Part shown: piece after piece, positions 15,401 to 20,699 of the stretch | How the letters are laid out: the number at the start of each line of letters is the position of its first letter | Position numbering within the stretch: position 1 is the first letter of the stretch | Assembly: GCA_000431215.1 (NCBI GenBank) | Contig: HF985573.1 | Coordinates: 1 to 20,699 of the forward strand | From: Prevotella sp. CAG:1031 | GTDB taxonomy: Bacteria; Bacteroidota; Bacteroidia; Bacteroidales; Muribaculaceae | Direction: 5' to 3' | Length of the DNA stretch: 20,699 bases | The notes under the pieces: generated by a model | What the model was told of the DNA's origin: nothing | Databases searched by the model: none | Seen by the model: only the letters and a program-made list of their open reading frames with translations | Translations under genes and position numbers: made by a program

Positions 15401-17163
15401 ATAGAGGTTGACGGACGCCAGAAGTTAACCTTTAGCCAGTGTTCGTGAGCGCCGGCAGACTCGAAGCCTTCCTCTATTCCGTAGCCGTCGCGGCCTGCCA
15501 TCCAGCCTGTGGTCATGTTGCCGTCGAAAGCGTTCGCGGCATTGTCGGCGTCGTCGGCGTTCTTGGCGTCGGCCTCGACTGTGAGCTTGCCGCGGTTGAC
15601 AGCCTCATTGATGTCGGCCTTGAACTCGATGGTCTTTGTGGCTTTGAGTTCTTTCCATGTAGCCTCGACCGTCACTGTGCCGCGTTTGGCAGCGGTAAGG
15701 ACGTTGGCGTCGATTGTAGCGTCGCCGTCGGTGACTGCGAGAGTGATACCCTCCTGATCAGACCATGCATTTCCGAACTGGTCCATGACAATGGCGGTCA
15801 GAGGCAGACCGACATTTGCGATAGCATCGCCCTCGTAGGCTATGCGGATATCGCTGGCCTCGGGATCTCTGGAAGTCTTGCCATAGAGACGCATCTCGCG
15901 GAGATTCAGTCCGTAGGGGCTGCCGTTCTCGCGGCTGACAAGGAGCAGATAGCGGACTTCGGTAAGCTCTTTGCCATAGAACCAGTCGGTTCGGGCGTTC
16001 ACACCCGGAGCGAGACTGATTCCGTAAGTAGCCTCTGATTCGAGAGTCAGGGCCTTCAGGTCGTCGAGGGTCTGAACGGCATAGATGTCGTAGCGGTTCG
16101 AGCTTGCGCCTTCCCAGTTGACGGTGATAAGCTCGATGTTATATTCGTTCTGCATATCGAGAAGCAGCCAGTGGAGATGCTCTCCGGCAGCTTCATTCTC
16201 GCCATAGCCGTCGCGGCCGGCCATCCAGCCGTTTCCGCCGTCATTGCCGTCGAAAGCGTTCTTGGCATTATCTTCGCCGTTGGCGTTCTTGGCGTCGGCC
16301 TGGAAGGTCATCGATTCATTGATGAGATATGTGCTTGCATCGGGATTCGATGTCAGTTTTGCGGTAGCAGTCAGATCTTTACCGTCGGCCGCACCGAAGG
16401 CTGTCAGCGTATAGTTGCCGTAGGCCGAGGGAACAACCTCGAACTGGCCGTTGCCCTTGTCGGTCACAGTCACCGAGGGGTCTGACGCCTCAAGACGCAG
16501 GTTCGTCACCTTCGAGAGGTCGCCTTCGCCTGTGGCAGTCATTGCCTTTACATTAACAGTGGCGGTCTCGCCGCGGACAACCGATACATCGTCAAGAGCG
16601 AGTTTCGAAATACGGTCGGCCAGTGTGCTGAAGTCACCTACGCGCACTTCGAAAATTCTCATGCCATACTGGCTTGCCCAGTTATTGTCGGTCAGGTCGT
16701 AAATAAGCAGGTAACGGCCCGAGAAATCGCCGGTGATATGGTCATCGACCGAAGCTTCGCCGGTAATGTCGCGTTCGACAGCCTTTGAATCATTGGCGGT
16801 CAGCCACGCGGCATCGATTACATTCTCGTCGCCCGAGGCAGTCACAGTAGGAGCGTTGTCGGTTACATAAACCTTATAAGTATTCGGATGAGAAGCCTCC
16901 CATTTTATTTCAATATCTTTGAAAGCTTTCGATTCGCCCAGGTCGATGAGCGCCCAGTCGGGATTGACAGCTCCGCCGGCGGCCTGCCAGCCCGAGCCGT
17001 TATTGTCATCGACTATAGCGGCGCGGTTGCCTTCTGAATCATTTGATGAAAGAGTCACTGACGCTCCTTTGGCAAGGTTGTCGACGCCGTCCCAGTCGAG
17101 AGCGGCATAAGCAACGCCGGAAGCCATCAGTGCCGTAATGGTAATAATCTGTAGTTTTTTCAT
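15394..17163 (-). CDS. Upstream half of a frameshifted multi-module discoidin/Ig-like secreted protein
   Basis: From the ATG at 17163 this part has 589 residues: signal peptide MKKLQIITITALMASGVAYA, a discoidin-like module (about 25-178), an Ig-like module (about 188-270), a second discoidin-like module (about 283-428), a second Ig-like module (about 437-515) and the start of a third discoidin-like module (from about 526), which breaks off after KVNF at residue 581. The last eight residues are frameshift readout. The ORF can be extended to 17247, but the promoter -7 box (17202-17209) lies in that extension and the signal peptide begins at 17163, so that start was chosen. No catalytic domain is visible; a glycan-binding or adhesive surface role is inferred from the modules. 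Confidence 0.85.
   Translation of the reverse strand: MKKLQIITITALMASGVAYAALDWDGVDNLAKGASVTLSSNDSEGNRAAIVDDNNGSGWQAAGGAVNPDWALIDLGESKAFKDIEIKWEASHPNTYKVYVTDNAPTVTASGDENVIDAAWLTANDSKAVERDITGEASVDDHITGDFSGRYLLIYDLTDNNWASQYGMRIFEVRVGDFSTLADRISKLALDDVSVVRGETATVNVKAMTATGEGDLSKVTNLRLEASDPSVTVTDKGNGQFEVVPSAYGNYTLTAFGAADGKDLTATAKLTSNPDASTYLINESMTFQADAKNANGEDNAKNAFDGNDGGNGWMAGRDGYGENEAAGEHLHWLLLDMQNEYNIELITVNWEGASSNRYDIYAVQTLDDLKALTLESEATYGISLAPGVNARTDWFYGKELTEVRYLLLVSRENGSPYGLNLREMRLYGKTSRDPEASDIRIAYEGDAIANVGLPLTAIVMDQFGNAWSDQEGITLAVTDGDATIDANVLTAAKRGTVTVEATWKELKATKTIEFKADINEAVNRGKLTVEADAKNADDADNAANAFDGNMTTGWMAGRDGYGIEEGFESAGAHEHWLKVNFWRPSTSIW
15478..15584. repeat. Direct repeat, copy 1 (discoidin module duplication)
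   Basis: This stretch and 16201-16302 are close DNA copies encoding 'DAKNA...NAFDGN...GWMAGRDGYG'. The segment with GTAGCCGTCGCGGCC...GCCATCCAGCC is nearly identical in both. It reflects duplication of a discoidin-like module inside the gene and is a possible site of recombination. Confidence 0.75.
16201..16302. repeat. Direct repeat, copy 2 (discoidin module duplication)
   Basis: This is the partner of 15478-15584, in the same orientation about 720 bases away, inside the same coding region. Edges are approximate because the similarity fades gradually. Confidence 0.75.
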
Positions 17164-17201
17164 GGAGTTGAATGAAATGATTGGAATTTGAATTACTGCC
17201 G

Positions 17202-17233
17202 CAAAATTAGCGCCCTGAAAAATCGATTTCCAA
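17202..17233 (-). promoter_or_regulatory. Promoter of the discoidin/Ig-like gene
   Basis: On the minus strand a -7 TAATTTTG (17202-17209) and a -33 TTGG (17230-17233) are 20 bases apart. The predicted transcript starts about 30 bases ahead of the ATG at 17163, confirming that start. Confidence 0.65.
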
Positions 17234-17390
17234 GAAAAAAGCCACACAAAAACTCAATGCGGAATTTTCAAAAACTCTACAACCGGCTCAACATCGCAAT
17301 CATAAACCACTGTGAATCTGATTCGATATTGATAATTTTTCAGAAACAGGTCCTAAAAATAAATCTACAACGACGGGGCGCCCATTAAAT

Positions 17391-17421
17391 TTTGACGTTC
17401 GGACGGAAATAGGTAAATTTG
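17391..17421 (+). promoter_or_regulatory. Promoter placed directly at the start codon (possible leaderless mRNA)
   Basis: The -33 TTTG (17391-17394) and -7 TAAATTTG (17414-17421) with a 19-base spacer are one of the best promoter matches in the window. The G of the -7 box is only 6 bases ahead of the ATG at 17428, so transcription should start at or within a few bases of that codon. Confidence 0.65.
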
Positions 17422-17427
17422 CCGTTG

Positions 17428-17916
17428 ATGAAACGCCTCGTCTGGATTTTTCTGGCAGCAATTGCCATCGTCTGCGCAGCCGACAACACCCTTCGGCGCC
17501 ACACCCGCGTCGACATCGCGCCCGTTGCCGACGCCGACACGATTGCCTGCGACACAGTCATCGCCACGCCGGGGCAGATTACCGTCAGCGGCTACGACAA
17601 GCCGCTGCGCAGCTATGGAGAGTCGTTTTTCGTCACCAACGTAACCCGGCAACGCTTATCGGCCGTAATCCTCGACATACAATATCTCGACCTTCAGGGG
17701 CGCCAGCTCCACAACCGCCGTGTCGCCGTCGCCGCCGACATCCCCGCCGGAGAGACGCGCCGCGTCGACATCAGCTCGTGGGACAAACGCCAGACTTTCT
17801 ATTACCATCTCGGCCCGAAGCCGAGAACGCGCGGTGTGACCCCCTTCGCAGTCAGAATAACCCCTGTCGCGTTCGTCGTCAGAAGGTCAGCCGAAGCCGC
17901 GGACAGCATTTTTTAA
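17428..17916 (+). CDS. Small exported protein of unknown function
   Basis: The 162-residue protein has a signal peptide-like or anchor N-terminus, MKRLVWIFLAAIAIVCAA. A beta-rich domain follows with SYGESFFVTNVTRQRLSAVI, LDIQYLDLQGRQLHNRR and IPAGETRRVDISSWDKRQTF, the pattern of an FxLYD-like or Ig-like fold ('tissue' between a conserved FVTN and a QGRxL motif). It resembles hypothetical proteins I associate with Bacteroidales; no function can be assigned. A TTG start at 17419 is possible in frame, but it falls inside the promoter -7 box, so ATG at 17428 was chosen. It precedes rsfS by 111 bases on the same strand and is divergent from the discoidin gene. Confidence 0.75.
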   Translation: MKRLVWIFLAAIAIVCAADNTLRRHTRVDIAPVADADTIACDTVIATPGQITVSGYDKPLRSYGESFFVTNVTRQRLSAVILDIQYLDLQGRQLHNRRVAVAADIPAGETRRVDISSWDKRQTFYYHLGPKPRTRGVTPFAVRITPVAFVVRRSAEAADSIF

Positions 17917-17998
17917 CACACTTTTAATCTTTCAGGCCCGTAATTTGTTTATCAGATAGAAAAAGCAGCGGAACCTCCGTTGTCTGAACTATTTTCGT

Positions 17999-18006
17999 TA
18001 CTTTTG
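17999..18006 (+). promoter_or_regulatory. -7 element of the rsfS-ftsH promoter
   Basis: TACTTTTG matches TAnnTTTG and lies 21 bases ahead of the rsfS ATG at 18028. No good -33 TTTG is seen. It lies inside the longer reading frame that begins at 17980 and so argues against that start. Confidence 0.5.
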
Positions 18007-18027
18007 CGAACTAATTCAATCCGAAGC

Positions 18028-18393
18028 ATGACACAACCCTCCGGGCAGACATTACTCGACTGCATCACTGAAAGCATACGCGACCGCAAAGGGCGCGCCA
18101 TAACCCATGTCGACCTCAGCGCTATCAACTCTACGCCGGCGGCAAACTTCATTATCTGTGAAGGATCGTCGACAACACAGGTCAGCGCCATCGCCGACAA
18201 TATTCGTGAGCAGCTGCTTGAGCGACAGGGCATAAAGCCCTACGGATACGACGGATACGAAACAGCCCAGTGGATCGTCATCGACTATGGCGACACTCTC
18301 GTCCACGTGTTTCAGCCCGCCACACGCCGCCTCTATAACCTCGAAGAGCTCTGGAGCGACGCCAAAATAACCAATCTTCCCGACTTAGACTGA
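18028..18393 (+). CDS. rsfS: Ribosome silencing factor RsfS
   Basis: This 121-residue protein is of the RsfS/Iojap/C7orf30 family, which binds ribosomal protein L14 (uL14) and blocks subunit joining when nutrients are scarce. The family pattern is visible: TLLDCITESIRDRKGRAITHVDL, then TPAANFIICEGSSTTQVSAIAD, then the conserved AQWIVIDYGDTLVHVF and the closing RRLYNLEELWSDAK. A TTG at 17980 would add 16 residues, but a -7 box lies in that extension and family members start close to MTQ, so 18028 was chosen. It is 10 bases ahead of ftsH, and the two are surely read together, a common order in Bacteroidetes. Confidence 0.93.
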   Translation: MTQPSGQTLLDCITESIRDRKGRAITHVDLSAINSTPAANFIICEGSSTTQVSAIADNIREQLLERQGIKPYGYDGYETAQWIVIDYGDTLVHVFQPATRRLYNLEELWSDAKITNLPDLD

Positions 18394-18403
18394 CATTAAC
18401 CGC

Positions 18404-20434
18404 ATGATAAAGCCGAACAAGCCCAAAAAGCCCGTCATAAAATTCAGTATGTATTGGGCTTACGCCCTGATAATAGCCTTTCTGGTAGCCATGCTCTATA
18501 TCGACGACAACTCGCTGAGCAAAGAGGTGTCGTATTCGAAATTCGAGCAGTATGTTGCCTCGGGAGGCGTCAAGAAAATAATCGTCACCACCAACAAGAA
18601 CACCGCTGAGGCCGTCTTGAACGACTCGCTGGCCCGGAAAGTGTTCCACGAAAGCCAGTATAAGAGCGGCAGCAACCAGACGGCGAAGATCATAACCGAC
18701 ATCCCGTCGGCCGACAAGCTTCAGGAAAAAATCGACCAGTGGCAGCAAGAAGGCAAATTCCGCGGCGAAGTCAAGTTCGAGAAAAGCAGCGACTTCACCG
18801 GACTGCTCTGGTCGTTCGGCCCGCTGATTCTGATTTTCGTGTTCTGGTTCTGGATGATGCGCCGCATGAGCGGCAAGGGGGACGGCTCGGGAGGCCCCGG
18901 AGGCGTGTTCAGCGTCGGAAAGTCGAAAGCGAAGATTTTCGACAAGGACGGCCCCGTTCAGGTCACGTTCAAAGATGTGGCCGGACTGTCGGAGGCAAAG
19001 ACCGAAATCGAAGAGATTGTAGAGTTCCTCAAGAATCCGAAACGATATACCGACCTCGGCGGCAAAATTCCGAAAGGAGCGCTGCTCGTAGGCCCTCCGG
19101 GAACTGGTAAGACCCTGTTGGCAAAGGCCGTAGCCGGAGAAGCCAACGTTCCCTTCTTCTCAATGTCGGGTTCTGACTTCGTAGAGATGTTCGTAGGTGT
19201 CGGCGCCTCGCGTGTGCGCGACCTGTTCCGTCAGGCCAAAGAGAAATCGCCCTGCATAGTCTTCATCGACGAGATCGATGCCGTCGGTCGTGCCCGCGGC
19301 CGCAACCCGAACATGGGCAGCAACGACGAACGCGAAAACACCCTCAACCAGCTTCTGACCGAGATGGACGGCTTCGGCACCAACAGCGGCGTCATCATTC
19401 TCGCCGCCACAAACCGCGCCGACATTCTCGACAAGGCCCTTCTGCGCGCCGGGCGCTTCGACCGTCAGATCTATGTGGAACTACCCGACCTCAACGACCG
19501 TGTGGCGATCTTCAAGGTTCATCTGCGCAACATCAAGACCGACGACAGCGTCGACGTAGACCTCCTTGCACGCCAGACGCCCGGTTTCTCGGGAGCCGAC
19601 ATAGCCAACGTCTGCAACGAGGCAGCCCTGATCGCCGCGCGCCACAACAAGCATTCCGTCGGACGACAGGACTTCATCGACGCCGTCGACCGAATCGTGG
19701 GCGGTCTCGAGAAGCGTTCGAAGATAACCACCGACGAAGAGAAACAGGCTATCGCCATCCATGAAGCGGGCCACGCCACTGTCAGCTGGTTCCTGCGCTA
19801 TGCCAACCCGCTGATAAAGGTCACCATAGTTCCGCGCGGAAAAGCTCTCGGCGCAGCCTGGTATCTGCCCGAAGAGCGCCAGATAACACCAAAACAGGCT
19901 CTTCTCGACGAGATGTGCGCCACCCTCGGAGGCCGCGCCGCCGAAGAGCTGTTCCTCGGCCGCATCTCCACAGGCGCCGCCAACGACCTTGAGCGCGTCA
20001 CCAAGCAGGCCTACGCCATGGTCGTCTACTACGGTATGAGCGACCGCCTGCCGAACGTCTGCTACTACGACTCGACAGGTCAGGAATACGGTTTCTCGAA
20101 GCCCTACAGCGACGAGCGCGCACGCCTTATCGACGAAGAGGTGTCGCGCATCATATCCGAGCAATACGAGCGCGCCAAGGCTCTGCTGAAAGAACACGCC
20201 GAAGGCCACGCCAAGCTTGCCGAAGTGCTCGTCAGCCGCGAGGTCATCTTCACCGAAGATGTCGAGAACATATTCGGCAAACGGCCCTGGGTTTCGCGCA
20301 CCGACGAGATTCTGGCAGCCAAAGAAAAATCCGAGAACTCCGAGAGCTCTGAGAACTCTGAGAACTCTGAGAACTCTGAGAACTCAGAGCCTTCTGTCAC
20401 TCCCCCGCCGTTCAAGGGGCTGGCCGAAGAATAG
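18404..20434 (+). CDS. ftsH: ATP-dependent zinc metalloprotease FtsH
   Basis: This 676-residue membrane AAA+ protease degrades misassembled membrane proteins and some soluble regulators. It has two membrane segments (about 17-33 and 134-152) around a periplasmic domain. The AAA domain shows Walker A GPPGTGKT (230-237), Walker B IVFIDEID (285-292) and the second region of homology around [20 protein letters not shown]. The protease domain has the zinc motif HEAGH (453-457). The C-terminal tail is unusual, a run of Ser-Glu-Asn triplets made by a 9-base tandem repeat (20333-20386), then a short proline-rich end. All key residues are present. Confidence 0.97.
   Translation: MIKPNKPKKPVIKFSMYWAYALIIAFLVAMLYIDDNSLSKEVSYSKFEQYVASGGVKKIIVTTNKNTAEAVLNDSLARKVFHESQYKSGSNQTAKIITDIPSADKLQEKIDQWQQEGKFRGEVKFEKSSDFTGLLWSFGPLILIFVFWFWMMRRMSGKGDGSGGPGGVFSVGKSKAKIFDKDGPVQVTFKDVAGLSEAKTEIEEIVEFLKNPKRYTDLGGKIPKGALLVGPPGTGKTLLAKAVAGEANVPFFSMSGSDFVEMFVGVGASRVRDLFRQAKEKSPCIVFIDEIDAVGRARGRNPNMGSNDERENTLNQLLTEMDGFGTNSGVIILAATNRADILDKALLRAGRFDRQIYVELPDLNDRVAIFKVHLRNIKTDDSVDVDLLARQTPGFSGADIANVCNEAALIAARHNKHSVGRQDFIDAVDRIVGGLEKRSKITTDEEKQAIAIHEAGHATVSWFLRYANPLIKVTIVPRGKALGAAWYLPEERQITPKQALLDEMCATLGGRAAEELFLGRISTGAANDLERVTKQAYAMVVYYGMSDRLPNVCYYDSTGQEYGFSKPYSDERARLIDEEVSRIISEQYERAKALLKEHAEGHAKLAEVLVSREVIFTEDVENIFGKRPWVSRTDEILAAKEKSENSESSENSENSENSENSEPSVTPPPFKGLAEE
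20333..20395 (+). repeat. 9-base tandem repeat in the 3' end of ftsH
   Basis: Six units of GAGAACTCT or one-base variants run from 20333 to 20386, with a weaker seventh to 20395. Three consecutive units (20351-20377) are identical. Each unit adds three residues (Glu-Asn-Ser), so unit number can change without a frameshift. Confidence 0.9.
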
Positions 20435-20436
20435 AG

Positions 20437-20467
20437 TTGGCTGTTTGAAAAGTATTTGCTAACTTTG
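20437..20467 (+). promoter_or_regulatory. tRNA-Leu promoter
   Basis: TAACTTTG (20460-20467) is a full -7 match, with TTGG (20437-20440) as a weaker -33 box 19 bases upstream. The tRNA begins 11 bases after the -7 box. The promoter starts right after the ftsH stop. Confidence 0.65.
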
Positions 20468-20477
20468 TGGCGTAAAC

Positions 20478-20559
20478 GCGCGCGTGGCGTAATTGGTAGC
20501 CGCGTTAGACTTAGGATCTAATGTCTTCGGGCGTGGGGGTTCGAGTCCCCCCGTGCGCA
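20478..20559 (+). tRNA. tRNA-Leu (anticodon TAG)
   Basis: The 82-base sequence folds as a class II tRNA. The acceptor arms GCGCGCG and CGTGCGC pair (one G-U), with discriminator A. The anticodon arm TTAGA-CTTAGGA-TCTAA carries TAG, which reads CTA (Leu). A long variable arm (TGTCTTCGGGCGT) and the T-arm with GTTCGAGTC follow. CCA is not encoded. The class II arm confirms leucine. Confidence 0.96.
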
Positions 20560-20576
20560 CAAAGCCGATAACATCC

Positions 20577-20612
20577 AAAGAGGGCACACCCGTCGCGGGC
20601 ATGCCCTCTTTT
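20577..20612 (+). terminator. Intrinsic terminator of tRNA-Leu
   Basis: The arms AAAGAGGGCA (20577-20586) and TGCCCTCTTT (20602-20611) pair perfectly, and the T-run continues to 20612. An inner CCCG/CGGG pair extends the hairpin. Confidence 0.92.
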
Positions 20613-20699
20613 CCTTTGTTACCTATTTACTTTAGTTCCCTATTTTTAACTGCTTACTTACTTTGTGCGGATATATCGGGTCAGCGGATTTTCCCGGTG

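Noticed and set aside
12630..17163. A polysaccharide utilisation locus
   Set aside because: No SusC/SusD pair, glycoside hydrolase, sulfatase or sensor/regulator is present; only binding-type modules are seen.
20613..20699. A promoter for a gene beyond the right edge (TTACTTTG at 20658-20665)
   Set aside because: It matches the -7 consensus at 7 of 8 positions with no clear -33 box and no downstream gene in view, so it was not listed as a feature.
1..20699. CRISPR array, prophage, insertion sequence or restriction/defence genes
   Set aside because: No regularly spaced repeats, transposase or integrase motifs, or known defence domains were found on either strand.

Overview
The window looks like chromosomal DNA of a Bacteroidales bacterium, and the gene content and protein style fit Muribaculaceae or a close relative (inference, no database search). 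The evidence is: promoters of the Bacteroidetes type (-33 TTTG and -7 TAnnTTTG) ahead of most transcription units, tRNA genes without an encoded CCA end, start sites without clear Shine-Dalgarno sequences, an eukaryote-like GlgB, a GIN/DUF2807 surface protein, and secreted proteins ending in a 'YNLxGxRV...GxxxIxxGK' tail typical of Bacteroidales. Most of the DNA is GC-rich housekeeping sequence. There is no phage, insertion sequence or CRISPR array.

Layout. Bases 1-54 are a minus-strand tRNA promoter whose tRNA begins at the very edge of the window. Then follow, on the minus strand, a long-chain acyl-CoA ligase (89-1897), a GNAT/Eis-like acetyltransferase (2051-3121) and rpsU (3279-3470). From a divergent promoter region that holds a long inverted repeat, the plus strand carries an MsbA-like ABC exporter (3628-5460), a DUF2807 protein (5525-6268) and tRNA-Val(TAC) (6360-6434). 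The tRNA-Val promoter is a near copy, in inverted orientation, of the one at base 1. After the tRNA terminator lies a decayed C-terminal piece of a transglutaminase-like gene. A tightly coupled four-gene run follows: glgB, mtaB, an LpxL-like acyltransferase and a family 2 glycosyltransferase (7083-12378).

The accessory part is 12630-17163. It holds a small secreted protein with SusE/F-like modules (plus strand), an orphan discoidin-domain fragment without a signal peptide (minus), and a large multi-module discoidin/Ig-like secreted protein (minus) split in two by an apparent single-base deletion near 15420. All three end in related C-terminal tails, suggesting a shared export or sorting route.

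The right end is housekeeping again: a small exported protein whose promoter sits so close to its ATG that the mRNA may be leaderless, then rsfS-ftsH, tRNA-Leu(TAG) and a terminator. I found no convincing new multi-gene system. The most interesting items are the inverted tRNA promoter pair, the broken discoidin gene with its neighbouring fragment and shared tails, the dyad between rpsU and the ABC exporter, and the possible leaderless transcript.
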